A stretch of 64,000 nucleotides of DNA from Rhodomicrobium sp. Az07 (lineage in GTDB: Bacteria; Pseudomonadota; Alphaproteobacteria; Rhizobiales; Rhodomicrobiaceae). Within the stretch, counting starts at the first letter, position 1. The number at the start of each line of letters is the position of its first letter. Both the position numbers and the translations under genes were made by a program. The notes under the pieces are model-generated. The model did no database searches and was not told the DNA's origin. It saw only the letters and a program-made list of their open reading frames with translations. Below are positions 10,938 through 21,041 of the stretch, one piece after another. Location: positions 124,001 through 188,000 of the forward strand of contig NZ_JAHFZG010000002.1 in NCBI RefSeq assembly GCF_018619475.1, read 5' to 3'.

Positions 10938-11882
10938 GTGAAAAACGTAACGCTGAAGCATTTCCGGGTTTTGTCCGCCGTCACGAAAATGGGGTCGATG
11001 GCCGGTGCCGCGCGGAGCCTTCACGTTACCCCGCCAGCGATCACGGTGCAAATCCAGCAGCTTGAGCAGGCGGTCGGGCTGCCGCTTCTCGAACGCATCG
11101 GCGACAAGACCACCGCGACGAACGCAGGACAGATCATGCTGAGAACCGCCCAGCGGATCGAACACCTGCTCGCCGAGTGTCGCCAGGAAGTGGAGCGGTT
11201 GAAAGGTGTGGCGGGAGGTCACGTCTCGGCGGGCGTCGTCAGCACGGCCAAGTATTTCGCGCCGAAAGCGCTCGCGGCGTTCCGTCAACGTCATCCGGGC
11301 GTCGAGGTCCGGATCGCCGTCGGCAACCGGCAGGAAACGATCCGCGCGCTCCGCGATCTCGAACTCGACATCGCCATCATGGGCCGCCCGCCGGAGACTC
11401 TCGACCTCGAAAGCGCCACCCTCGGCCCGCATCCGCACATCATCGTCGCGGCCGCAACCCACCCGCTCGCAGGCAAGGAAATCTCCATTTCCGATCTCAC
11501 GAACGAGACCTTCTTCATCCGCGAGCCCGGCTCCGGCACCCGCATCCTGATGGAACGCCTGTTCGAAGAGGCGCGCTTCGATCCGATCGTGGGCATGGAG
11601 ATCGGCTCGAACGAGACGATCAAGCAGGCGGTGATCGCGGGGCTCGGCATCGCATTCATCTCGGCTCACACTGTGGCGGTCGAAATCGCCGATGGGCGAC
11701 TCGTGATGCTCGACGTCGCGGGGCTGCCCATGATGCGGCAATGGTTCGTCGTGCGGCTGAAGGAAAAGGCGGTCATGCCCGCAGCGCAGGTGATGTGGGC
11801 CTTCCTTTCGTCCGAAGGCCACCGTTTCCTGCCGCAGCCGATCTCGGACTGGAAAAACCCGCCCCGAAAACAACAGCCGTGA
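10938..11882 (+). CDS. cbbR: CbbR, LysR-type regulator of the cbb operon
   Basis: 314 residues starting at a GTG. The N-terminal winged helix-turn-helix covers about residues 1-62 (LKHFRVLSAVTKMGSMAGAA, LHVTPPAITVQIQQLEQAVG). A linker helix and two-lobed effector domain follow from about residue 90. The gene is divergent from fbp, as cbbR is in most red-type operons. CbbR proteins sense metabolites such as RuBP or NADPH to switch on CO2 fixation; the ligand here is unknown. A methylated-DNA repair gene follows after 56 bases and may be co-transcribed. Confidence 0.93.
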   Translation: MKNVTLKHFRVLSAVTKMGSMAGAARSLHVTPPAITVQIQQLEQAVGLPLLERIGDKTTATNAGQIMLRTAQRIEHLLAECRQEVERLKGVAGGHVSAGVVSTAKYFAPKALAAFRQRHPGVEVRIAVGNRQETIRALRDLELDIAIMGRPPETLDLESATLGPHPHIIVAAATHPLAGKEISISDLTNETFFIREPGSGTRILMERLFEEARFDPIVGMEIGSNETIKQAVIAGLGIAFISAHTVAVEIADGRLVMLDVAGLPMMRQWFVVRLKEKAVMPAAQVMWAFLSSEGHRFLPQPISDWKNPPRKQQP

Positions 11883-11938
11883 TGCAAATTTCCCCACGAT
11901 GTTGCATCCTCTGACGATGCATTCGGGAGGACGCAATC

Positions 11939-12529
11939 ATGACCCTTGCCGCGCCGGACACAGCAGCACCTGACCTATCGCACGGCACCTGTCGCTTAGA
12001 TGTCGCGCCGTGTTCGCTGGGCTTCGTGCTCGTCGCCGCGACGAGCCGCGGCATTTGCGCCATCGAAGCGGGCGACGATGCCGTGGCGCTGGCGGACGAC
12101 TTCCGGCGGCGATTTCCGCACGCCCGCCGCACGGCGGGTGCGGCATTTTCGCACGCGGTGGCGGAAGTTATCGCGTTCATCGAGGAACCGGCGCGCGCCT
12201 TCACGCTGCCGCTCGATGTGGGGGGGACGGCATTTCAGCAAGCGATCTGGCGCCTGTTGCGGGAAATTCCGCCGGGCGAAACGATGACCTACGGCGAACT
12301 TGCCGCGAAGGCCGGTTGCCCGTCCGCCGTCCGCGCCGTGGCAAGGGCGTGCGCATCGAACGCGATTGCCGTTGCGATCCCGTGTCACCGCGTTATCGGC
12401 AAGGGCGGCGCGCTGACGGGCTATCGCTGGGGCGTGGAGCGCAAGTCCGCGCTGCTGAAGCGCGAGCGGCAGGCGATCCGTTCACCGGAGCCGTCGCGAT
12501 TGCCTTCGTCGCCCGCCCAGACATTATAA
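11939..12529 (+). CDS. Methylated-DNA-[protein]-cysteine S-methyltransferase
   Basis: 196 residues. It repairs O6-methylguanine by transferring the alkyl group irreversibly to its own cysteine. The active site is IPCHRVIG with Cys149, followed by GALTGYRWGVERKSALL. The helix-turn-helix core is FQQAIWRLLREIPPGETMTYGELA. The sequence is closer to the C-terminal half of Ada than to classical Ogt (SRGICAIEAGDD near residues 36-47), but the Ada zinc domain and AraC-type regulator domain are missing, so it is a repair-only protein. GGGAGGA precedes the ATG. Confidence 0.93.
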   Translation: MTLAAPDTAAPDLSHGTCRLDVAPCSLGFVLVAATSRGICAIEAGDDAVALADDFRRRFPHARRTAGAAFSHAVAEVIAFIEEPARAFTLPLDVGGTAFQQAIWRLLREIPPGETMTYGELAAKAGCPSAVRAVARACASNAIAVAIPCHRVIGKGGALTGYRWGVERKSALLKRERQAIRSPEPSRLPSSPAQTL

Positions 12530-12577
12530 GCCCGCAGCCGCCGAGATCGGCGCAGCGGTGAGCCGAGTGCGCAACCC

Positions 12578-13603
12578 ATGGCCTTCCTTTTTCGCCCCGC
12601 CGAAAAGATCGATCCCCGCTTCGCTGAAGGCGACGGCCGCATCGACGTCGCATGCGCGCTCTATCCAGATGCGCCGAAGCCCTGGCTCGACCTGTCGCGC
12701 ACAGCGGCGCCGTGGCCTTATCCCGCACCCGACATTGCCGCCGACGAGTTCGCGCGAGGCATGGACCGGGACGCCATCGCCGCGCTTGGCGCGCTCGCTG
12801 CAAACTTCTACCGCGTGCCGCCTTCGGTCGAGATCGTGCCGCTGCCGGGCGCGGACGCAGGCTTGCGCCTTCTGCCATGGCTTTTCCGCTCGCCGAAGCG
12901 CGTGGCGTTTCTTGCGCCGGCGTCCGCAGGCATCCGCGCCGCGTGGGAGGCAGCGGGGCATTCGACATCGGAAGTTCCGTCGCTCGATTCGATCGGCAAG
13001 GGCGACATCCTCGTCGTGGACAATCCGGGCCATGCCGATGGCCGTATAGCGGCTCATGCCGAACTCGCCGCCGCGCTGCCCGCCCTGAAGCGCCGCGACG
13101 GGTTGCTTGTCATCGACGAAACGCTCGCCGATGCCGACGACACCGCTTCAATGTTGCCCTGCGTCGCGCGCCTCGATTCGACGGTCGTGCTGCGCTCCGC
13201 AAACACGCTCCACGGCGCGGGCGGCATTCCGCTCGGCTTCGCGATCACGTCGCACCCCGTCGCGGAGAGGTTTCGCGCGGCACTGGGACCGAATGCGGTT
13301 TCCGCGCAGGCCGTGGCGTTCGGCCGGGCCGCGCTGGCGGATGCGGGTTTCGCGGGCGAGCAACGCGCGCGGCTCGCGGATATGGGCGGCAAGCTCGAAG
13401 CAGCGCTCGCGCAGGCAGGGCTTCGCATCGTCGGCGGCACGGCGCTGTTCCGGCTGGCGAGCACCGACATGCCGCACTCGTTGTTCGACAGGCTTGCCCG
13501 CGCGGGTATCCTGACGCGCCCGTTCCCCAAGCTCGACGCGCTCCGCTTCTCGCTGCCGAAGGATGAGGCGGACCTCGCGCGTCTTCAGGCAGCGCTCGCG
13601 TAA
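12578..13603 (+). CDS. CobC-like aminotransferase homologue lacking the PLP lysine
   Basis: 341 residues, with the fold and order of L-threonine-phosphate decarboxylase (CobC/CobD), which supplies aminopropanol phosphate for cobalamin. Recognisable blocks are YPDAPKPWLDLS near residue 30, a degenerate NP motif (VVDNPGHADGR, 147-156), LLVIDETLADAD (177-187) and VVLRSANTLHGAGG (203-216). In active CobC the last block normally reads about VRSFGKFxGLAG; here Thr210 is in the position of the Schiff-base lysine. The NPNNPDGR motif is also altered. No other cobalamin gene is near. It may be an inactive paralogue, a binding protein or a gene in decay, although the frame is intact. Confidence 0.75.
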   Translation: MAFLFRPAEKIDPRFAEGDGRIDVACALYPDAPKPWLDLSRTAAPWPYPAPDIAADEFARGMDRDAIAALGALAANFYRVPPSVEIVPLPGADAGLRLLPWLFRSPKRVAFLAPASAGIRAAWEAAGHSTSEVPSLDSIGKGDILVVDNPGHADGRIAAHAELAAALPALKRRDGLLVIDETLADADDTASMLPCVARLDSTVVLRSANTLHGAGGIPLGFAITSHPVAERFRAALGPNAVSAQAVAFGRAALADAGFAGEQRARLADMGGKLEAALAQAGLRIVGGTALFRLASTDMPHSLFDRLARAGILTRPFPKLDALRFSLPKDEADLARLQAALA

Positions 13604-13666
13604 GAGATCCGGTTCACGCGCGACGCTGTATAACGCTGCGGCTTCCCTCATTGCGCCTTGAAAGCA

Positions 13667-13684
13667 TATAAACATATCTTTATA
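13667..13684. promoter_or_regulatory. Palindromic operator upstream of the ArsR-MT/metF operon
   Basis: An 18-bp palindrome, TATAAA, six bases, TTTATA, pairs at 16 of 18 positions and lies 41 bases before the ATG of the ArsR-methyltransferase gene. Length and AT-rich dyad symmetry are typical of ArsR-family winged-helix dimers, including the SahR/SamR-type regulators predicted for methionine-cycle genes. Autoregulation of the operon is the simplest reading. Confidence 0.7.
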
Positions 13685-13725
13685 AGCGGGCGAAAGCACA
13701 AAGGACGCGCGGCGGCAACGAGCAT

Positions 13726-14709
13726 ATGGGCAGTTTCGATGACATCGTGGGGTTACTGCGCGCGGCAGGCGAGCCGACGCGGCTGCGTATCCTGCGGCTG
13801 CTCCAGCATGGCGAGTTCAACGTCACCGACCTGACGCAGCTTCTCGGGCAGAGCCAGCCGCGCGTGAGCCGACACATCAAGCTCCTCGCCGACGCCGCGC
13901 TGATCGAGCGCTATCAGGAAGGCAGCTTCGTGTTCGTGCGGGCGAGCGGCGATGCGCAGGTGCAAGGGTTCCTCGCCTCGGCGCTGGCAATGGTCGCGGC
14001 GCACGATCCGCAATTCGCCCGCGACGCCGAACGCGCCGATCAGATCCGCGCGCGCCGCGCCGAGCTTGCGCAAGGCTATTTCGACGCGAACGCCGTGCAG
14101 TGGGATCGCATCCGCTCGCTGCATGTGCCCGAGCCGGACGTCGAAGCCGCGATCCTCGACGCGCTCGGCAACGGCCCTTACGAGCTGCTGCTCGATCTCG
14201 GCACCGGCACGGGCCGCATCCTCGAACTCGCGGCGGATCGCGCCGAGCGCCTCGTCGGCATCGACACCAACCGCGAAATGCTGAAATTGGCGCGCGTGCG
14301 CCTCGAAAGCGCGAGCGCCACGAAATGCAGCGTGCGGCAGGGCGACATCTATAATCTGCCGTTCGCGGAAGGAAGCGCGGGCGCTGTCGTCGTCCATCAG
14401 GTGCTGCACTTCCTCGCCTGGCCGAAGGCGGCTCTTGCCGAAGCCGTGCGCGTGCTCGAACCCGGCGGCCACCTCGTCGTGGTGGACTTCGCGCCGCATA
14501 ATCTCGAATTCCTGCGCGAGGAGCACGCCCATGTGCGGCTCGGCTTCGGCGTCGACGAAATCAAGGGCTGGCTCGCGGAATGCGGGCTCGGCGAAACCGC
14601 CTATCGCGAACTCAGGGCCGATCGAGCCAGGGAAAAAGCGCTGACGGTGGCAATCTGGTCTGGCAAGAAGAAAGGCGCGGCAGCGCAAAAGTGGAGGGCG
14701 GCTTCGTGA
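13726..14709 (+). CDS. ArsR-family regulator fused to a SAM-dependent methyltransferase
   Basis: 327 residues in two parts. Residues 1-90 form an ArsR winged helix (GEPTRLRILRLLQHGEFNV, LLGQSQPRVSRHIKLLADAA) without the metal-binding ELCVCDL motif. Residues 115-320 are a class I methyltransferase with SAM site LLDLGTGTGRILEL (155-168) and VVHQVLHFLAWPKAA. Such fusions are common directly upstream of metF in alphaproteobacteria and are thought to sense SAM or SAH and control methionine synthesis. The C-terminal domain may therefore be a sensor and not an enzyme. Its stop overlaps the metF GTG by translational coupling, and a palindrome suitable for its own binding lies upstream. Confidence 0.85.
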   Translation: MGSFDDIVGLLRAAGEPTRLRILRLLQHGEFNVTDLTQLLGQSQPRVSRHIKLLADAALIERYQEGSFVFVRASGDAQVQGFLASALAMVAAHDPQFARDAERADQIRARRAELAQGYFDANAVQWDRIRSLHVPEPDVEAAILDALGNGPYELLLDLGTGTGRILELAADRAERLVGIDTNREMLKLARVRLESASATKCSVRQGDIYNLPFAEGSAGAVVVHQVLHFLAWPKAALAEAVRVLEPGGHLVVVDFAPHNLEFLREEHAHVRLGFGVDEIKGWLAECGLGETAYRELRADRAREKALTVAIWSGKKKGAAAQKWRAAS

Positions 14710-15614
14710 CGGAAGCAGGAACGCAAAGACGGGCGCACGCGCCGATTTCGGTGAGCTTCGAGTTTTTCCCGCCGAAGACCGACGCGATGGAGGCGTCTCT
14801 CTGGCAGGCGATCCGCAAGCTCGAACCGCTCGCGCCGGAATTCGTGTCCGTGACCTATGGCGCGGGCGGCTCCACGCGCGAGCGCACGCATTCGACCGTG
14901 TCGCGCATCCTCGCCGAGACGTCGCTGAAGCCCGCCGCGCATCTGACCTGCGTCGCGGCCACGAAGGACGCGATCGATGCCGTCGTGCGCGACTATTGGG
15001 ATGTCGGCGTGCGCCATATCGTGGCGCTGCGCGGCGATCCGCCGGCGGGAGCGGGCACGGCCTACGCGGCGCATCCGGGCGGCTATCAATCGAGCGCCGA
15101 TCTCGTGGCGGGGCTGAAGACCATCGGCGATTTCGAGGTATCGGTTTCGGCCTATCCCGAGAAGCACCCGGAGTCGGCCTCCTTCGATCTCGACCTCGAC
15201 GTGCTTCAGGCGAAGGTGGACGCGGGCGCCACGCGGGCCATTACGCAGTTCTTCTTCGACAACGATCATTACTGGCGCTATCTCGACCGCGTCCGCGCGC
15301 GCGGCATCGATATCCCGATCGTGCCGGGGCAGATCCCGATCCACAATTTCAAGCAGATCGCGGGCTTTGCGGCGCGCTGCGGAACGAGCATGCCCGCCGG
15401 TATCGCGGAGCGCTTCGAGGGGCTTGGCGACGATCCGGAAACGACACAGCTTGTCGCGGCGGCGGTCGCGGCCGAGCAGGTGATGGACCTTGTAAAAGGC
15501 GGCGTGACGGAGTTCCACTTCTACACGCTGAATCGCGCCCCGCTCGTCAACGCGATATGCCACACTCTCGGCATAAAGCCGCACGCGGCTCCCGCTCAGA
15601 CCGTCAACGCATAG
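14706..15614 (+). CDS. metF: 5,10-methylenetetrahydrofolate reductase
   Basis: 302 residues from a GTG at 14706 that overlaps the TGA of the preceding gene, with GGAGG upstream. It reduces methylene-THF to methyl-THF, the methyl donor for methionine synthase, using FAD. Family blocks: SFEFFPPKTDAMEASLW at the N-terminus, SVTYGAGGSTRERTHSTV, HIVALRGDPP, ITQFFFDNDHYWRYLDR and the final VTEFHFYTLNRAPL. A longer in-frame start at 14580 would lie within the upstream gene and is not needed. Confidence 0.97.
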   Translation: MTEAGTQRRAHAPISVSFEFFPPKTDAMEASLWQAIRKLEPLAPEFVSVTYGAGGSTRERTHSTVSRILAETSLKPAAHLTCVAATKDAIDAVVRDYWDVGVRHIVALRGDPPAGAGTAYAAHPGGYQSSADLVAGLKTIGDFEVSVSAYPEKHPESASFDLDLDVLQAKVDAGATRAITQFFFDNDHYWRYLDRVRARGIDIPIVPGQIPIHNFKQIAGFAARCGTSMPAGIAERFEGLGDDPETTQLVAAAVAAEQVMDLVKGGVTEFHFYTLNRAPLVNAICHTLGIKPHAAPAQTVNA

Positions 15615-15623
15615 GGCTTCGCC

Positions 15624-16685
<1,062 letters not shown>

Positions 16686-16863
16686 GACTATACTGTCAAA
16701 CCGAGAAGAAATGCGCGGAAACTATGCATTCTGGCTAGTTTTTCATCGGAAAATTATATACCAGCGCAGTAGCGTGCTGTGATAGTCTCGTGACTGACAT
16801 TGGCTCGAGTCTTCCCTCCTCACATCGGCGATGACGGCTGACGTTCTCCGGGGGCCTTTCTGC

Positions 16864-18345
16864 ATGGCGACTATCACAGCGCTGAAAAATCCGTCCACCG
16901 TTGCGCCGCTCGACAATTACAGTGCGGGGCCGTTTCACTGCGAACTTCTCGGCTCGCCCGATAATCGCAATCGCCATCTCACCGCGCTGTGGCATCGACT
17001 TCAGCAACTCGAACTCATGCACCTGCGCGAACGTGCGGCGGATGCCGAGCGCGAGTTGTTCAACCTCGGCATCACATTCACCGTCTACAGCGACCGCACG
17101 GCCATCGACCGCATTCTGCCGTTCGACGTGATCCCGCGCGTGATCACCGCCGAGGACTGGAAGACGCTCGACAAGGGTGTCAAGCAGCGCATCAAGGCGT
17201 TGAACCTGTTCCTGTGGGACGTTTATCACGACCGGACGATCCTGAAAGACGGCCTCGTTCCGGAAGACCTCGTGCTCGGCAACCCCAACTACCGGCCGGA
17301 GATGATCGGCTACGACCCACCTTGCGGCACCTATATCCATATCGGCGGCACCGACGTGATCCGCGACCCCCGCGGCGAATTCTTCGTGCTCGAGGATAAT
17401 GGCCGCACGCCTTCGGGCGTTTCCTACGTGGTCGAGAACCGGCACCTGATGCAGCGCGCCTTCCCCGATCTCATGCACGGCTTCGCCATCGAAAGCGTGT
17501 CGGAATATGGGACGCAACTCGGCGACAAGCTCATCGAATGCGCGCCCGCCGGCGTGAGCGAGCCGCAGATCGTGCTGCTTTCACCGGGCGTCTTCAACTC
17601 GGCCTATTTCGAGCACGTGTTCCTTGCGCGTGAGATCGGCATACCGCTGGTCGAGGGCCGCGACCTGTTCGTGGACGACGACAAGGTGTTCATGAAGACG
17701 GTGTCGGGGCCAAAGCCCGTGCATGTCATCTATAGGCGCATCAACGACGAGTTCCTCGACCCGGAGGTGTTCCGCCCCGACAGCGCGCTCGGCGTGAAGG
17801 GGCTCATGCGCGCCGTGCGGAAGGGCAACGTCACGCTCGCCAACGCTGTCGGCACCGGCGTCGCCGACGACAAGGCCGTTTATGCCTATCTGCCGCGCAT
17901 CATCAAATATTACCTCGACGAAGACCCGGTTCTGCCGAATGTGCAGACCATCATCTGCCGTGAGAAAGACGGCCTTGGCTATACGCTCGACAATGTCGAC
18001 AAGCTTGTCGTAAAGCCCGTGGGCGAGTCCGGCGGTTACGGCATCTGCGTCGGGCCGAAAGCGACGAAGGCAGAGATCGATCTCTGCCGGAGCCAGCTCA
18101 AGGCCGACCCGACGAATTACATCAGCCAGCCGATGATCGAGCTTTCCGTGTGCCCCACGCTTACCGATCAGGGCGTTGAACCGCGCCATGTCGATCTGCG
18201 CCCGTTCGCTGTCACCGGCAAGGAAACGTGGGTGCTGCCGGGAGGCCTGACGCGCGTCGCGCTCAAGCGCGGCTCCATCGTCGTGAATTCGAGTCAGGGC
18301 GGCGGCACCAAGGACACCTGGGTTTTGAAGGAGGATAATGCGTGA
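16864..18345 (+). CDS. Circularly permuted ATP-grasp protein (type 2)
   Basis: 493 residues from the ATG at 16864; an in-frame ATG at 16831 would add 11. Typical blocks are LPFDVIPRVITAEDW, IKALNLFLWDVYHDRTILKDG, PEMIGYDPPCGTYIHIGGTD, FFVLEDNGRTPSGVSYVVENR and the permuted ATP-grasp end KLVVKPVGESGGYGICVG. The family is predicted to form amide or peptide bonds and regularly occurs with an alpha-E protein and a transglutaminase-like protein (described by Iyer, Aravind and colleagues). The alpha-E gene overlaps by 4 bases. The transglutaminase is not adjacent; one is at 60.8-64 kb. The product of the system is unknown. Confidence 0.92.
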   Translation: MATITALKNPSTVAPLDNYSAGPFHCELLGSPDNRNRHLTALWHRLQQLELMHLRERAADAERELFNLGITFTVYSDRTAIDRILPFDVIPRVITAEDWKTLDKGVKQRIKALNLFLWDVYHDRTILKDGLVPEDLVLGNPNYRPEMIGYDPPCGTYIHIGGTDVIRDPRGEFFVLEDNGRTPSGVSYVVENRHLMQRAFPDLMHGFAIESVSEYGTQLGDKLIECAPAGVSEPQIVLLSPGVFNSAYFEHVFLAREIGIPLVEGRDLFVDDDKVFMKTVSGPKPVHVIYRRINDEFLDPEVFRPDSALGVKGLMRAVRKGNVTLANAVGTGVADDKAVYAYLPRIIKYYLDEDPVLPNVQTIICREKDGLGYTLDNVDKLVVKPVGESGGYGICVGPKATKAEIDLCRSQLKADPTNYISQPMIELSVCPTLTDQGVEPRHVDLRPFAVTGKETWVLPGGLTRVALKRGSIVVNSSQGGGTKDTWVLKEDNA

Positions 18346-19373
18346 GCAGCCTTCTTTCCCGCCACGCGGAGAGCGTTTTCTGGATGGCGCGCTATTTCGA
18401 GCGCACTGAGAGCCTCGGCCGCATCATCGAGACGCAAACGTCCTTCCAGCGCGGTCGCGAAGACGACAATGGCTGGGCGTGGATCGTGGCGCTCTACTCC
18501 GACGAGGAAGCTTTCGCGAAAGCCTTTCCGGAGGCGAATTCCGAAAACGTGATCCGCTTCTACATGGCGCACACGGAAAATCCCGGATCGATTCAGTCGT
18601 CTATCCGGTCGGCGCGCGAGAATGCGCGCGCGCTGCGGCCGATGCTGTCCATCGACATGTGGTATCAGCTCAACGATTTCTGCAATCGCGTTTTCGCCTT
18701 CAGCAACGCCGATCTTTCGGAAGTGCGCCTTTCACGCACCTGCGACGCGATCAAGCGCGGCTGTTATGCGCAGATCGGCGTGGCGGAAAATACGCTCTAT
18801 CACGACGAGACGTGGCCGTTCTTCCGGCTCGGGCTGTTTCTCGAACGCGCGGATCAGACAAGCCGCCTGCTCGACGTGCGCTTCGCCCAGCAGCAGACGG
18901 GGCTGGCGTCCGACGAAGGACATTACGATCACACCTTCTGGTCGATCCTGTTGCGCGCCGCGTCCGCCTATCACGCTTATCGGCGCGTGCATCCCCGTCA
19001 TATCGAGCCGCGCGAAGTTGCCCGCTTCCTGATTTTCGATCCACGTCTGCCGCGATCCATCGCCTATTGTCTCAGCGAAACGCAGGCGATGATCGAATTG
19101 CTGCGCCGCAATTTCGGGCTTCGCAACGCCGGGCCTGCCGCCGAACGCGTCGAAGCGATGATCGAGGGGCTTCAGACGGCGAGCCACGACGACAACCTCT
19201 TGCAGAACCTCCACGGGTTCAACGATTGGGTGCAGTCGAGCCTCATTCTTCTGAACGGCGAACTCGGCTCGGCGTTCTTCGGTTATGCGAAAGCACCGGA
19301 AGCGGATGTCGCGTTGCCGGCGCCCGCTGCCGCGATGGGCCAGACGCAATCGCAAACGCAGGTGGCGCGTTAG
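18342..19373 (+). CDS. Alpha-E domain protein
   Basis: 343 residues, almost entirely helical. The start SLLSRHAESVFWMARYFERTESLGRIIETQ is the alpha-E signature, and the core repeats short helices with conserved arginines. It begins at a GTG that overlaps the stop of the ATP-grasp gene, with AAGGAGG upstream, so the two are translationally coupled. Alpha-E proteins always accompany the circularly permuted ATP-grasp enzyme. Their exact role, as second subunit or substrate carrier, is not known. The last 25 residues are low-complexity and Ala/Gln-rich. Confidence 0.92.
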   Translation: MSSLLSRHAESVFWMARYFERTESLGRIIETQTSFQRGREDDNGWAWIVALYSDEEAFAKAFPEANSENVIRFYMAHTENPGSIQSSIRSARENARALRPMLSIDMWYQLNDFCNRVFAFSNADLSEVRLSRTCDAIKRGCYAQIGVAENTLYHDETWPFFRLGLFLERADQTSRLLDVRFAQQQTGLASDEGHYDHTFWSILLRAASAYHAYRRVHPRHIEPREVARFLIFDPRLPRSIAYCLSETQAMIELLRRNFGLRNAGPAAERVEAMIEGLQTASHDDNLLQNLHGFNDWVQSSLILLNGELGSAFFGYAKAPEADVALPAPAAAMGQTQSQTQVAR

Positions 19374-19502
19374 TCTAAACGGTGATGTGCCGGGGGGGCC
19401 GCGCCGGCTCAACGCATGTCGGCGCTTCGTCGTCGCACAAAAAGCCGGAGCCTTGATGCTCACGCCGACATTTGCAGCCCACTGGAATCGAAAACAAGCC
19501 AC

Positions 19503-20633
19503 TTATCGCGGGCAAAGCCCTGCATTCGCCAGCACGATCTGACGCTCGCCCTTCAAGGCGCAAACGGGCCTTGCCATTTCCGCCGCCTCGGCCCGGCGCC
19601 CGCCCTCCTTCATGAGCAGCGCGAGGTTGACGCGGATGAGATGCTCAAGCTCGGGCTTGAAGAATGTGCGCAGCATCTCGCGTTCGGCAAGCGCCGCGCG
19701 CCATTCGCGCTCCGCGCCAGCGTTGTCGTTGTCGCCTTGCAGCGTGACGGCGCGGTAGATGTGCGAGCGAGGATCGCGCGGAAATTCCGCCAGGAGCTTC
19801 GCCGACCGCGCGCGGATCTCGTCCATCCCCTTGGGGAGGCGCGCTTCCGGGATGACGTAAACGGCGAGCGTCTGCGAGCTGTAGGTGGAGACGACCTGAA
19901 AGGCCGCAAAAATCGCGCCGCACAGGCCGAGAAAAGCGATGACGATCGCCGTCTTGCGATGCGGCGGCGCCTCGATGTCCGGATGCCACAGACCGAGCAG
20001 CGTTGCCCCTACGACGCCCCCGGCGACCGCGCCGCCGATATGCGCCGCGAAGTCGATGCGTTGCCCGAACAACCCGTCGAACAGCGGAATGAGCGACGGA
20101 ATGAGCACGCCGAGCGAGCCCGCCAGCATCAACCGCCGCTGGCGCGAATGCAGCGGAAAGCGGTATGCGATGACGAGCGCCGCCGCGAACAAGCCCATGA
20201 TCGCGCCCGATGCGCCGACGGAAATAAGATCCGCTGCGTTTATCGCGAGCGATGCCAGCCCGCCGCCGAGCGCGCCCACAACGAAGATCGCCGCGAACCA
20301 GACGCGGCCGACGACGCGCTCCAGCGCCGCGCCCGCGAACAGAAGCGCAAGACTGTTCAACGCGAGATGCGGGACACCACCATGCAGCAGCGGCGCCGAG
20401 AAGAGCCGCCACCACTGGCCACCTTCCACCACGAGGCTCTTGTCGAGTGCGCCGAGCGCGACGAGCGTCGTAATGTTGGGATCGAAAACGCTGCCGCTTC
20501 CGTCGATGCGGAACACGGCTTCGCAAAGATAGACGGCGAGGATGACGCCGATCAGGCTCAAGGTGGCGGTCAGCGGCGGCCGCTCATAGGTATCGACGCC
20601 GTCGCGGCCGTCTGGAAGGGGGATGTCTTGCAT
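19503..20633 (-). CDS. Rhomboid-family intramembrane serine protease with C-terminal helical repeats
   Basis: About 376 residues from the ATG at 20633; a longer frame reaches 20714. The catalytic features are in order: WWRLFSAPLLHGGVPHLALNSLAL (conserved His and Asn), GASGAIMGLFAA (Ser nucleophile) and FAAHIGGAVAGG (His). Six to seven membrane segments are seen in the first 230 residues. After the last segment, about 130 residues look like TPR-type helices (PRSHIYRAVTLQGDNDNAGA, then HLIRVNLALLMKEGGRRAEAAEMA) and probably face the cytoplasm or periplasm as a protein-binding arm. The substrate is unknown. Confidence 0.9.
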   Translation of the reverse strand: MQDIPLPDGRDGVDTYERPPLTATLSLIGVILAVYLCEAVFRIDGSGSVFDPNITTLVALGALDKSLVVEGGQWWRLFSAPLLHGGVPHLALNSLALLFAGAALERVVGRVWFAAIFVVGALGGGLASLAINAADLISVGASGAIMGLFAAALVIAYRFPLHSRQRRLMLAGSLGVLIPSLIPLFDGLFGQRIDFAAHIGGAVAGGVVGATLLGLWHPDIEAPPHRKTAIVIAFLGLCGAIFAAFQVVSTYSSQTLAVYVIPEARLPKGMDEIRARSAKLLAEFPRDPRSHIYRAVTLQGDNDNAGAEREWRAALAEREMLRTFFKPELEHLIRVNLALLMKEGGRRAEAAEMARPVCALKGERQIVLANAGLCPR

Positions 20634-21041
20634 CAGTCGGCCTTCAGCTCCTTGATCCGGTCTTTCGTCGCCTCGTTGCGGCACGACCCGCTCTCCCGCG
20701 CGCCCAGAACTCACGTCCCGCCACTCCCAATTCGCTCACGGAACTTGAGCCGGGCGCGTTGAGATTCAATGAGCCTTCGGCGTATTTCCGTCGCTTCCGG
20801 CTCGCTGGATGACTACTTTTGGAGGAATGCCATATAAATCGTGTTAAGTTTGGTGTCTTTCCCCTTAAAATTCGCACGCTGGAGCCGCGATCTCGCTTCC
20901 ATGCGGCGGCGTAGCCTTGCGCGCTCTCGCGAGGACCCGCTGGCATCCATTTCGGAATGTCTCTAAAGTCGGCTCGACGGGGCATGCTCCTTGCATCACA
21001 TCGCGAAAGATCATGGCGCGAACCCAGCACAGGGACGACAG
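20634..21041. other. Intergenic region, rhomboid / Rieske
   Basis: This 408-base gap lies between the divergently transcribed rhomboid and Rieske genes and should contain both promoters. The section around 20810-20875 is AT-rich compared with its surroundings and is the likely promoter area. A minus-strand open frame (20644-21030) is arginine- and serine-rich without domain or start-site support, so I do not call a gene. Confidence 0.4.

Noticed and set aside
20644-21030. 128-codon frame in the rhomboid/Rieske gap
   Set aside because: Arg/Ser-rich, no recognisable domain or start-site support, and it covers the AT-rich promoter area.
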